64,000 nucleotides of DNA from JAWVEV01 sp033856535. Its GTDB lineage: Bacteria > Actinomycetota > Thermoleophilia > Miltoncostaeales > Miltoncostaeaceae. The notes beneath the pieces were generated by a model that was not told the origin of the DNA, searched no databases, and saw only the letters and a program-made list of their open reading frames with translations. This document shows, one piece after another, positions 51,844-59,130 of the stretch. Where the stretch lies: the NCBI GenBank assembly GCA_033856535.1, contig JAWVEV010000190.1, positions 14,723 to 78,722 of the forward strand, read 5' to 3'. Position numbers and translations under genes: made by a program. How positions within the stretch are numbered: position 1 is the stretch's first letter; each line of letters begins with the position of its first letter.

Positions 51844-52365
51844 TCAGCCCCGCGCGGCCGCCGCCTCGGCGCGCGCCCGGCGGCGGTCCGCCAGGTCGAC
51901 CACCGCGGCCGGAGCCGCCGGCACGACGGCGGCGCCGCGGTCGGCCGGCGTGATCGCGCGGGGGAACGCGCGCAGCAGGGTCAGCGCGAGCGCCAGCTCC
52001 TCCTCGGTGGGCGCCTCCTCGTCGGGCGCGCCCCCGGCCGCGGCCTCGACCACCAGCGCGCCGCCGGCTGCGCGGAGCCGGCCGGCGCGGCTGCCGTCGC
52101 CCGGGTCGAGGACGGCGGCCAGGCCCTCGGCAGAGAGGGCCTCGACCAGCAGCCGGTAGGCGCGCTCGGCGCCCGGCATGGCGGCGAGCAGCGCGCCCGC
52201 GGCGCCTCCGGAGCCGCGGTCCGGCTCGGTGGCGACGATGCGCATGCGGTCGGCGTCCGGCCAGGCCGCCGGCACCGTCCCGGCGATCCTCACGGTGACG
52301 TCGATCTCGCCGAAGCCGAGCGTCCCCGCCCAGCGTCGATTGCCGGATGCCGTCGCCGCGATCAC
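51844..52365 (-). CDS. Compact Ku-like protein (mini-Ku candidate)
   Basis: A 173-residue protein directly downstream of ku. It resembles Ku in the same order: N-terminal RRWAGTLGFGEIDVTV (Ku: WKGTLSFGLVSVPV), then AYRLLVEALSAEGLAAVL (Ku: PYRLLLAALEEAGQAAIC), GGALVVEAA (Ku: GDVMVLQTL), EEELALALTLLRAFP (Ku: EPELALARQLVGMMERPF), and a basic C-terminus. It lacks about 110 residues of the Ku beta-barrel. Function is unknown; a Ku partner or relic is possible. A TAGATT box 6 bases before GTG 52365 suggests its own leaderless promoter. Confidence 0.65.
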   Translation of the reverse strand: MIAATASGNRRWAGTLGFGEIDVTVRIAGTVPAAWPDADRMRIVATEPDRGSGGAAGALLAAMPGAERAYRLLVEALSAEGLAAVLDPGDGSRAGRLRAAGGALVVEAAAGGAPDEEAPTEEELALALTLLRAFPRAITPADRGAAVVPAAPAAVVDLADRRRARAEAAAARG

Positions 52366-52371
52366 GGGGCG

Positions 52372-52377
52372 AATCTA
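52372..52377 (-). promoter_or_regulatory. Leaderless -10 box of the mini-Ku gene (TAGATT)
   Basis: Read on the minus strand, TAGATT ends 6 bases before GTG 52365. It lies in the 34-base gap after ku. Confidence 0.55.
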
Positions 52378-52399
52378 GAGCCCGCCCCGGACGCTCCGG

Positions 52400-53326
52400 T
52401 CAGCCGGCGGCCCGCTCCTCGCCGTCCTCGGCACGCGCGGCCGCGATGCTGGCCTTCAGCGCGGCGAGGAGATCCGGCACCTGGCGGGGCTCCTCGGCCG
52501 CCGGCGCCGGCGCCGGCGCCCCCCGGGTGGCCAGGTAGGCGAGGACCCGCGCGCGGGCGGCGTCGCGGTGCTCGTCGGCGGCGAAGGGGCGCTCCATCAT
52601 CCCGACGAGCTGGCGGGCGAGGGCGAGCTCCGGCTCCTCGAGGGGCGCCTCGGCGACGCCGGCGGCGATCCGCTCGCGGTCGCCGCTGCGGATGTCCTCG
52701 GGCCAGTGGAGCGTCTGCAGCACCATCACGTCGCCGTCGCTGCGCACCAGGGCGAGGTGCTCGCGCTCGCGGAGCACGAAGCGGCAGATGGCCGCCTGGC
52801 CGGCCTCCTCGAGCGCCGCCAGCAGCAGCCGGTAGGGCCGGCGGCCCATCGGCTCCGGCGCCAGCCAGTAGGCCTTGTCATAGAGCTCGCCGGGCACGTC
52901 GGCCAGGGGGACGAAGCCTTCGACGGCGATCGTGTGCGGCTCCGGGGCGGGACGCGAGGCGATCGGGTCGGCCTGCGGCTCGGGCTCCCCCGGATCGAGC
53001 TCGTCCGGCTCGGGCTCGAACGCGCCGCGCTCGGCCGGCTCGGGCGAGGGGGGCCGGGGCGCGGCGGGCCCGCCGGCGCGCAGGGCGCGCAGCTCCTCGG
53101 GCTCGACGGTGGCGTAGTGCCCGGCACCCAGCTCCAGCGCCGGCATCGTCTCCTCGTGGGAGAGCTCCCGGTCCTCGACCGGGTCCCAGCGCCGGTGCCG
53201 CACGGGCGCGCCGGTGCGGCGCGAGACCCGGCGGAAGCGCACGGGCTGGCGCTCCTGGGCGACGACGAGCCCGACCGGCACGCTCACCAGGCCGAAGCTG
53301 AGGGTCCCCTTCCAGACCGTCCGCAT
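52400..53326 (-). CDS. ku: Ku DNA end-binding protein
   Basis: A 308-residue bacterial Ku that binds double-strand ends and recruits LigD in end joining. The N-terminus RTVWKGTLSFGLVSVPV, FVPLADVPGELYDKAYWLAPE and PYRLLLAALEEAGQAAI are diagnostic. An acidic, proline-rich stretch of about 48 residues (84-131) is inserted in the barrel region, which is not usual. No ligD gene is present in the window. ATG 53326 has a TATCCT box 6 bases upstream, consistent with a leaderless mRNA. Confidence 0.93.
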   Translation of the reverse strand: MRTVWKGTLSFGLVSVPVGLVVAQERQPVRFRRVSRRTGAPVRHRRWDPVEDRELSHEETMPALELGAGHYATVEPEELRALRAGGPAAPRPPSPEPAERGAFEPEPDELDPGEPEPQADPIASRPAPEPHTIAVEGFVPLADVPGELYDKAYWLAPEPMGRRPYRLLLAALEEAGQAAICRFVLREREHLALVRSDGDVMVLQTLHWPEDIRSGDRERIAAGVAEAPLEEPELALARQLVGMMERPFAADEHRDAARARVLAYLATRGAPAPAPAAEEPRQVPDLLAALKASIAAARAEDGEERAAG

Positions 53327-53332
53327 GGGCTC

Positions 53333-53338
53333 AGGATA
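53333..53338 (-). promoter_or_regulatory. Leaderless -10 box of ku (TATCCT)
   Basis: On the minus strand TATCCT ends 6 bases before ATG 53326. A GCGCCAATTGGCG palindrome lies about 20 bases further upstream (53357-53369). Confidence 0.5.
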
Positions 53339-53356
53339 GGCCGGTCGCCGCACCGC

Positions 53357-53370
53357 GCGCCAATTGGCGT
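53357..53370. repeat. GCGCCAATTGGCG palindrome upstream of ku
   Basis: A near-perfect copy (last base T) of the window's recurrent palindrome, in the gap between ku and the DUF4396-like gene. Confidence 0.7.
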
Positions 53371-53398
53371 CGGCGGCGCCGATCTGCGGCGGGTCGGG

Positions 53399-53863
53399 TC
53401 AGGCGTGTCCGTGGGCGCCGTGGCCGTGGTGCCCGTGGACGACGGCGTGGCCCCGGCCGCGGGCGATCAGCCAGCGGTTCACCGGGAAGGCGACGGCGAA
53501 GGCCACCGCGAGGGCGAACGCCAGCGAGCCCCAGAACAGGCCGCTGGCGAGCCCGGCCTCCATCGCCCCCGGCACGGTCAGGACGACCGCGTTGTCCACG
53601 ACCTCCATCACCGCGATCGAGACCGTGTCGGCGGCCAGCGCGATCGGGATCACGGCCGACAGCGCCAGCCCGGAGCGCAGCAGCGGCAGCGCGGTCAGCC
53701 CGTAGCCGAAGACGAACGCGAGGCCGATCGCCAGCGCGATCGTCTGCCAATCGCCCCAGCCGAGCGCGGTCCCGATGATCATCCCCAGCACCTCGCCGAT
53801 CGCGCAGCCGGTGAGGCAGTGGGCGGTGGCGACAAGGCTGATGCGGGTGAGGCTCTGCGGCAT
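53399..53863 (-). CDS. DUF4396-like membrane protein with His-rich tail
   Basis: A 154-residue membrane protein with four or five hydrophobic helices (CAIGEVLGMIIGTALGW, IALAIGLAFVFGYGLTAL, AVIPIALAADTVSIAV, AFALAVAFAVAFPV) ending in HAVVHGHHGHGAHGHA. The pattern matches DUF4396, whose function is not established. The histidine-rich tail and two CsoR/RcnR-type operator-like sequences upstream suggest a metal role. AGGAGG lies 6 bases before ATG 53863. Confidence 0.75.
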   Translation of the reverse strand: MPQSLTRISLVATAHCLTGCAIGEVLGMIIGTALGWGDWQTIALAIGLAFVFGYGLTALPLLRSGLALSAVIPIALAADTVSIAVMEVVDNAVVLTVPGAMEAGLASGLFWGSLAFALAVAFAVAFPVNRWLIARGRGHAVVHGHHGHGAHGHA

Positions 53864-53878
53864 CACGATCCTCCTAAT

Positions 53879-53893
53879 TACTCCCCCAGAGTA
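53879..53893 (-). promoter_or_regulatory. CsoR/RcnR-family operator-like site 1
   Basis: On the minus strand it reads TACTCTGGGGGAGTA, matching the E. coli RcnR consensus TACT-G6-N-AGTA except at two tract positions. It lies 16-30 bases before the DUF4396-like start. Confidence 0.6.
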
Positions 53894-53918
53894 TCCGGTG
53901 GCGAGGCGGACACTCTCA

Positions 53919-53933
53919 TACAGGGGGGGAGTA
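53919..53933 (+). promoter_or_regulatory. CsoR/RcnR-family operator-like site 2
   Basis: TACAGGGGGGGAGTA differs from the RcnR consensus TACT-G6-N-AGTA at one base. Its centre is 40 bases from that of site 1, about four helical turns. Confidence 0.65.
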
Positions 53934-53980
53934 CGTCAAGCGGGTGCGGCGCCGGTCAGCTCCGCTGGCGTCCCCAGCAA

Positions 53981-54013
53981 GATAGGCCTGCGCGCGCAGG
54001 GCGCAGGCCTATC
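53981..54013. terminator. Strong hairpin at the end of the ZIP gene
   Basis: Arms GATAGGCCTGCGC (53981-53993) and GCGCAGGCCTATC (54001-54013) are perfectly complementary with a 7-base loop. The distal arm overlaps the stop codon of the ZIP transporter gene. It probably ends the mco-ZIP transcript. Confidence 0.7.
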
Positions 54014-55226
54014 AGCCGACCAGCAGCCCCGTCAGGTACATCACGACCACGCCGGCGAGGAACCCGCCCACCACGTGGCCGCCGGTGAGGCCGCCCGGCG
54101 TCCGCTTGGCGACGTAGCGCGTCACCTCGACGACCACCTGCATCGCGGCGCCGACGGCGACGGCGAAGAAGAGCACCGCCAGCACGTCGTTCACGATGAA
54201 CCCGCCGATCCAGGCGCCGAGGATCGCCGGCCCGCCGGCCACCAGGGCAAGGGTCGCCAGCCGGCGGAAGCTCACCTTCGTGCCCTCGGCCATCGGCGCG
54301 GCGATGCCGAGCCCCTCGGTCACGTTGTGGACCATGAAGCCCAGGATCAGGAAGCTCCCGAGCGCCAGCTCGCCGATCGCGAAGGACGAGCCGATCGCCA
54401 GGCCCTCACCCAGGTTGTGCAGCCCGATCCCGATGGCGACCATCGTCGCCAGGGCCACGCCGGTCAGCGGCGCGCCGGCGCTCCCGCCGCCCTTGGACGA
54501 GAACCTCCGGGCGATCCAGGTCAGCGTCAGGTAGCTGGCGACCACCCCCAGCAGCACCAGCCCGGTGCCGCCCAGCGCGCTCGGCAGCGCCGCCTGCAGC
54601 TCCAGCGCCTCGGCCAGCGCGTCGATCGCGAGGAAGGTCAGCAGCCCGGCGGTGAGCGCCATGAACGCCCCCAGCCAGCGCGCGTCGACGCCGCGCAACG
54701 ACGGCAGCCACAGCAATCCCAGGGCCACCGGGATGATCCCGACCAGCGTCCCGATGATCGCGTAGCCCAGGATCGACCCGCCGTCGGCGCCGGGCGTCGG
54801 CACGGCCGCGGGGACCTCCTTGACCGTCTCGATGCCGGACGAGCTGGTCACCCCGACCGAGATCGGGTCGTCCTCCACCCACTGGAACGGGATCACGATC
54901 GTGCTCGAGCGCAGCCGCTTCAGCGTGGTGGGCCCGTCGAGGGTGAACGGCATGATCGCGTCGTCCACGGTCACCGACGCGATGGTGAGGTCCTCCGGCT
55001 GCGGGTTGCGCACCAGGATCTTGATCTCGCCGGGTTTGAACTCCACGCGGCGGATGTCGAACTCGTCGCGCGCCGGCGGGTTCTGCCCGATCAGCGAGAC
55101 CAGCGAGGAGCCGCTCGCCACGAACGCGGCCGCGATGCCCACCAGCAGCACGATCGGCACCAGCGCCAGCAGGCGCCAGCGCGCCGCCCCGCCGCGCCGC
55201 TCCGCGGCGACCGAGCCGTTCGCCAT
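54012..55226 (-). CDS. ZIP-family metal transporter with N-terminal exported domain
   Basis: A 404-residue membrane protein. Residues about 20-45 form a first helix, followed by an extracytoplasmic beta domain of about 100 residues (RRVEFKPGEIKILVRNPQPE, FTLDGPTTL), then eight or so ZIP helices. The transport motifs are GLHNLGEGLAIG and MVHNVTEGLGIA with the conserved His/Glu ligands. ZIPs import Zn, Fe or Mn. It is coupled (TGATG) to the multicopper oxidase gene. Confidence 0.88.
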   Translation of the reverse strand: MANGSVAAERRGGAARWRLLALVPIVLLVGIAAAFVASGSSLVSLIGQNPPARDEFDIRRVEFKPGEIKILVRNPQPEDLTIASVTVDDAIMPFTLDGPTTLKRLRSSTIVIPFQWVEDDPISVGVTSSSGIETVKEVPAAVPTPGADGGSILGYAIIGTLVGIIPVALGLLWLPSLRGVDARWLGAFMALTAGLLTFLAIDALAEALELQAALPSALGGTGLVLLGVVASYLTLTWIARRFSSKGGGSAGAPLTGVALATMVAIGIGLHNLGEGLAIGSSFAIGELALGSFLILGFMVHNVTEGLGIAAPMAEGTKVSFRRLATLALVAGGPAILGAWIGGFIVNDVLAVLFFAVAVGAAMQVVVEVTRYVAKRTPGGLTGGHVVGGFLAGVVVMYLTGLLVG

Positions 55227-56227
55227 CAGTCCACGACCTCGAAGAAGCCCATCCAGCCGAGCTCGGCGAACTCGGACTGGTGCGCGTGGAACATGAAGAG
55301 CCCGGTGTGGGTGAAGTCGATCTCGATGATCCCGCGCTCGCCCTGGGCCTGCACGACGGTGTCCGTGTACTCGAAGTGGTCCGTGGAGCCGGTGCGGTAG
55401 TAGCGGAAGAACTCGCCGTGCAGGTGGAACGAATTGAGCAGGTCGAACTCGGTCAGGTTCGCGAGGTAGATCCGGACCGTCTGCGATCGGCGCACCCTGA
55501 TCGGATATTTGGCGTAGTAGAACGCCTTCCCGTTCACGGTGTAGAAGTTGTTCCCGCCGTCTCCGTCGGTGTCGAAGCCGTTCATCACCATGACCAGCTC
55601 TTGGGCCGGCGGGCGCGGCTCGGGCGGGTCGATGATGAAGGCGCCGTAGAGGCCCTTGTGGATGTGCTTCTTCAGCGGCGTGGCGTGGCAGTGGTAGAGC
55701 TGCATCCCCCACGGCTTGGCCGGGAACTCGTAGGTGAAGGACTCCCCGGGACGGACGATCTCGAAGACGCCGTCCATGTTGGCCGGGTGGATCCCGTGGA
55801 AGTGGATCGTGTGCGGGTGCGACCCGTTGTTGACGAAGTGCACCCGCAGCAGGTCGTCGACCGTCGCGCGGATCACCGGGCCGGGGACCGTCCCGTTGTA
55901 GGTCCAGGCGGGGAAGGTGACGCCCTTGGCCACCTCGATCTTCCGGTCGACCGCCACCAGCTGGTACTCGCGGACCCGGCCGGGCTTGTGCGGCAGGGCC
56001 GGCGGCGGCGTCAGCAGCTTGTCGAGGTCGCGCGGCCCGCCGGGGGCCGGCACCTCGTGGCCGATCATCGCGGCGTGACCGCCGGCGTGGTCGTGGCCCG
56101 CCGGCATCGGCGGATCCGGGTCCGTGTCGGCCACCAGCGACGGGGCCGCGGCCAACCCGGCGACGATCGGCGCGGACGCCGCTGCCGCGAGGAGCATCTG
56201 GCGGCGCGTCAGCCCGGACTTTTTCAT
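55226..56227 (-). CDS. Multicopper oxidase, two-domain, Tat-exported
   Basis: A 333-residue protein with a Tat signal (SGLTRRQMLLAAAASAP). Copper-binding motifs are HPHTIHFHGIHP, LYHCHATPLKKHIH, NSFHLHGEFF and FMFHAHQSEF. It fits two-domain laccase or nitrite-reductase-like oxidases and could oxidise Fe(II) or Mn(II) before uptake by the adjacent ZIP protein (inference). A DtxR/IdeR-like box lies just upstream of ATG 56227. Confidence 0.9.
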   Translation of the reverse strand: MKKSGLTRRQMLLAAAASAPIVAGLAAAPSLVADTDPDPPMPAGHDHAGGHAAMIGHEVPAPGGPRDLDKLLTPPPALPHKPGRVREYQLVAVDRKIEVAKGVTFPAWTYNGTVPGPVIRATVDDLLRVHFVNNGSHPHTIHFHGIHPANMDGVFEIVRPGESFTYEFPAKPWGMQLYHCHATPLKKHIHKGLYGAFIIDPPEPRPPAQELVMVMNGFDTDGDGGNNFYTVNGKAFYYAKYPIRVRRSQTVRIYLANLTEFDLLNSFHLHGEFFRYYRTGSTDHFEYTDTVVQAQGERGIIEIDFTHTGLFMFHAHQSEFAELGWMGFFEVVD

Positions 56228-56242
56228 GCCTTAGTGGTACCG

Positions 56243-56261
56243 CTAGGCAAGGCTAATTGCA
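56243..56261 (-). promoter_or_regulatory. DtxR/IdeR/MntR-like metal box upstream of the multicopper oxidase gene
   Basis: CTAGGCAAGGCTAATTGCA matches 12 of 19 positions of the DtxR/IdeR consensus TTAGGTTAGGCTAACCTAA, including the central AGGCTAA. It sits 16-34 bases before the start codon. Confidence 0.5.
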
Positions 56262-56346
56262 AGGCGAGCGAGGCCCGGGTGATGAGTTTCACGGCGATAT
56301 GGCGTCACACAGCCTGAATGCGCACGCCACCGGAGGAGAGATCACC

Positions 56347-57315
56347 ATGACCAGCCTCGCGACCGCCCCCGGCCGGAACGACGACGAGGCCGTCGAGGCC
56401 GTCCGCGCCGGCGATCAGGCCGCCTTCGCGGCGCTCGCCGAACGCCACCGCCGTGAGCTGCAGGTGCACTGCTACCGCATGCTCGGCTCGCTCGAGGACG
56501 CCGAGGATCAGGTTCAGGAGACCTTCCTGCGCGCCTGGCGCAACCGCGCCGGCTTCCAGGGCCGCGCCCCGTTCCGCGCCTGGCTCTACCGCATCGCCAC
56601 CAACGCCTGCCTCGACGCGCTGGCCCGCGCGCCGCGCCGCGCGCCGGCCGCGCCGGCCGACGGTCGTCCGCCGATGGAGGTCCCCTGGCTGGGGCCCTAT
56701 CCGGACCGCCTGCTCGAGGGCGCCGCCCCGAGCGACGAGGGGCCCGAGGCCTCACGGTGGCCCGCGAGACGATCGAGCTTGCCTACCTGGTGGCGATCCA
56801 GCACCTGCCGCCGCGGCCGCGCGCGGTGCTGATCATGCGCGACGTGCTCGGCTGGTCCGCGCGGGACACGGCCGAGCTGCTCGACACCACCATCGCCGGC
56901 GTGAACAGCGCCCTGCAGCGCGCCCGCGCCACCCTGAAGCGCCACCGAGCGCGAGCTGCTGCGCCGGCTCATGGAGGCCACCGAGCGCAAGGACGCGCAC
57001 GCCTTCGCGGACCTGATGCGCGAGGACGTCCGCTTCACCATGCCGCCCCAGCCCGGCGTCTGGACCGGGCCCGAGGCGATCGTCGGCGTGATGATCCAGG
57101 GCGGCTTCGAGACCCCGGAGTTCGGCGAGATGCGCTGCACGGTCGTCCGGTCCAACGGCCAGCCGGCGGTCGCCATCTACCGGCGCCGGCCGGGCGAGGA
57201 CGCCCACCGTCCGATGGCGATCGACGTCCTTCGCATCGAGGAGGGCCTGATCGCGGACATCGTCACCTTCGGGCCGAGCGTCTTCGCGAGCTTCGGGCTG
57301 CCGCCCGAGCTCTGA
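56347..57315 (+). pseudogene. Frameshifted ECF sigma factor with SnoaL-like C-terminal domain
   Basis: The pieces, in order, make an ECF sigma factor of the SigJ/ECF41 type. Region 2 (HCYRMLGSLEDAEDQVQETF, GRAPFRAWLYRIATNACL) is in the first frame from ATG 56347. Region 4 (LPPRPRAVLIMRDVLGWSA, DTTIAGVNSALQRARATL) is in a second frame from about 56757. The SnoaL-like domain (MEATERKDAHAFADLM, MPPQPGVWTGPEAIV) is in a third from about 56960. The linker before the third piece is shorter than usual. A good GGAGGAGAG ribosome site remains. It may be a pseudogene or contain sequencing errors. Confidence 0.8.
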
Positions 57316-57575
57316 TGGCGGGCCGCCCGCCCGCCGGGTTCCGGTTCGCCTCGGTCGACCTGGAGCCCGGCGGGACCCGCCCGTACGAGGCGGGGGAGTG
57401 GGCCGGCGCCCTGGTGGTGGTGGCGCGCGGGGAGGTGGAGCTGGAGTGCCGCGACGGCCGCCGGCGGCGCTTCGGCCGCGGGGAGGCGCTGTGGCTGAGC
57501 GGACTGCCGCTGCGGGCGCTGCGCAATCCGACGGGCGAGCCGGCGGTGCTGGTCGCGATCTCCCGCCCGCCGTAG
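57315..57575 (+). CDS. Small cupin-like protein
   Basis: An 86-residue beta-rich protein resembling a single cupin fold (YEAGEWAGALVVVARGEVEL, FGRGEALWLSGLPLRALRN). It lacks the usual His ligands, so it may not bind metal. ATG 57315 overlaps the stop of the sigma-factor remnant (TGATG). Confidence 0.6.
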   Translation: MAGRPPAGFRFASVDLEPGGTRPYEAGEWAGALVVVARGEVELECRDGRRRRFGRGEALWLSGLPLRALRNPTGEPAVLVAISRPP

Positions 57576-57578
57576 GCT
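57573..57578 (+). promoter_or_regulatory. Leaderless -10 box (TAGGCT)
   Basis: TAGGCT overlaps the upstream stop (TAG) and ends 7 bases before GTG 57586. Confidence 0.55.
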
Positions 57579-57585
57579 CGGCCTC

Positions 57586-57954
57586 GTGGCCTACGACGAG
57601 CAGCTGGCCGAGCGGATCCGCGTGGTCCTCGCCGACGCGCCGGACATGATCGAGCGCAAGATGTTCGGCGGGATCGCCTTCATGCTCGGCGAGCACATGG
57701 TCTGCGGCGTGGTCCGCGAGAACCTGATGCTGCGGCTGGGTCCCGCCGGGGTCGACGGGGCGCTCGCCGAGCCGCACACCCGCCCGATGACCTTCACCGG
57801 CCCGCCCATGCGCTCCATGGTCTACGTGGAGCCGGCCGGCGTGCGCGAGGAAGCCGACCTGGAGCGCTGGGTCGGGCGGGCGCGGGTCTTCGTCGCGACC
57901 TTGCCGCCCAAGAAGCCGAAGCGGGAGCGCCGCCCCCGACCGCCGAGGCTCTGA
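57586..57954 (+). CDS. TfoX N-terminal-domain protein
   Basis: A 122-residue protein of the TfoX/Sxy N-terminal family (MIERKMFGGIAFMLGEHMVC, RPMTFTGPPMRSMVYVEP). The C-terminal domain of true TfoX is absent, and no competence gene is near. Basic C-terminal tail. The TAGGCT box 7 bases upstream supports GTG 57586. Confidence 0.85.
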   Translation: MAYDEQLAERIRVVLADAPDMIERKMFGGIAFMLGEHMVCGVVRENLMLRLGPAGVDGALAEPHTRPMTFTGPPMRSMVYVEPAGVREEADLERWVGRARVFVATLPPKKPKRERRPRPPRL

Positions 57955-57959
57955 CCCAA

Positions 57960-57977
57960 GCTCAATCGCGCTTGAGG
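57960..57977. promoter_or_regulatory. SoxR box
   Basis: GCTCAATCGCGCTTGAGG matches the SoxR operator form CCTCAA-N6-TTGAGG at all but the first base. It lies 30-48 bases before the soxR start, suggesting autoregulation. Confidence 0.75.
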
Positions 57978-58007
57978 TCGGGGCGCCGGTGTGGTCCGCT
58001 TCCCGGC

Positions 58008-58463
58008 ATGGATGCCGACGACCTGATGCCCATCTCCGAGGTCGCCCGCCGCAGCGGGGTCGCGGCCTCGGCCCTGCGCTACTACGAGGAGCGTGGCCTC
58101 ATCACGAGCGAGCGCGCCGGGTCGGGCCATCGGCGCTTCCAGCGCTCGGTGCTGCGGCGGGTGGCCTTCGTCGTGTTCGCCCAGCGGGTGGGGCTGAGCC
58201 TGGAGGAGATCGCCGAGCAGCTCGCGGGCCTGCCGACGGACCGGGCGCCGTCGCGGCGCGACTGGTCGCGCCTCTCGGCCGGCTGGACCGCGCGCATCGA
58301 CGCGCGCATCGCGGAGCTCGAGCGCCTGCGCGACGGGCTCACCGAGTGCATCGGGTGCGGCTGCCTCTCGCTCGACCGCTGCCGCTTCGCCAACCCGGGC
58401 GACCGCGCCGCGCGGCTCGGTGCCGGCCCGCGGTACTGGGTGGGGGACCGCCGGCCGGCCTGA
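58008..58463 (+). CDS. soxR: SoxR redox-sensing MerR-family regulator
   Basis: A 151-residue MerR-family activator. The HTH is ISEVARRSGVAASALRYYEE and the [2Fe-2S] motif CIGCGCLSLDRC is intact near the C-terminus. It responds to redox-cycling compounds. The start ATG 58008 (or ATG 58026) follows a SoxR box. No soxS is expected in actinobacteria; its targets may include nearby oxidoreductases. Confidence 0.93.
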   Translation: MDADDLMPISEVARRSGVAASALRYYEERGLITSERAGSGHRRFQRSVLRRVAFVVFAQRVGLSLEEIAEQLAGLPTDRAPSRRDWSRLSAGWTARIDARIAELERLRDGLTECIGCGCLSLDRCRFANPGDRAARLGAGPRYWVGDRRPA

Positions 58464-58469
58464 GCCGGT

Positions 58470-59072
58470 TCAGGCCCCGTCGGCGTCCGGGCGATGCCCC
58501 GGGTCGGCGACGAGGAGGAAGCTCAGGTCGGCGACCGTCAGCTCGCTGACCACGGCGCGCAGGATCTCGGCCTCACGCCCGAGCGCGGCGGTGCCCGCAT
58601 CGCCCAAGTGGGCGTAGACGTGCTTCTCGAGGGCCCGCACCTGCGCCGCGAGCGCCTCGACCGTCCTCAGGCCCTCGTCGGTGAGGTGCACCCAGCGCCG
58701 GCGCCGGTCGCCGCCGTGCGCGCGCCGCTCGAGCAGCTCGGCGCGCTCCAGTGAGTCGAGCAGGGCGGTGACCTGGGCCGAGCCGCTGCCCAGGCCGCGC
58801 CCGAGCTCCCACGGCTCGCGCGGGTCGGGGTGTGTCAGGCGCAGCAGCGCGAGCAGCTGGTACTGGCTGAAGGTGACGCTGCCGCGCCGGCGGCAGAGGT
58901 GGTCGAGCAGCCGGTTGAGCTCGGCGCCGAGGGAGAGGAGGGAGACGCTGGCGGGCGCCATCCCGCGGAACGGCGCCTCCGGGGCGGCCGGGGGGGCGGG
59001 GGCGGTCGACTCGGTCCCGCGCGCCGGCGCGGCGTCGGCCGTCCTCCGGCGGGAGCCCCCTTCCCGAGTCAT
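58470..59072 (-). CDS. MarR-family regulator
   Basis: A 200-residue winged-helix repressor with a disordered N-terminus. The core is LNRLLDHLCRRRGSVTFSQY to SGSAQVTALLDSLERAELLE and RRAHGGDRRRRWVHLTDEG. It is divergent from the zinc dehydrogenase gene and probably regulates it. ATG 59072 is chosen because a TAGACT box ends 7 bases before it, matching the leaderless pattern of the window. Confidence 0.88.
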   Translation of the reverse strand: MTREGGSRRRTADAAPARGTESTAPAPPAAPEAPFRGMAPASVSLLSLGAELNRLLDHLCRRRGSVTFSQYQLLALLRLTHPDPREPWELGRGLGSGSAQVTALLDSLERAELLERRAHGGDRRRRWVHLTDEGLRTVEALAAQVRALEKHVYAHLGDAGTAALGREAEILRAVVSELTVADLSFLLVADPGHRPDADGA

Positions 59073-59079
59073 GCGCGAC

Positions 59080-59085
59080 AGTCTA
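59080..59085 (-). promoter_or_regulatory. Leaderless -10 box of the MarR gene (TAGACT)
   Basis: On the minus strand TAGACT ends exactly 7 bases before ATG 59072. ACTCACTCA-type repeats around 59088-59120 could be operator sequence. Confidence 0.6.
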
Positions 59086-59130
59086 GACTCACTCACGAAT
59101 CACTCAGCGTTGACTGACTAAGGAGTCTCG

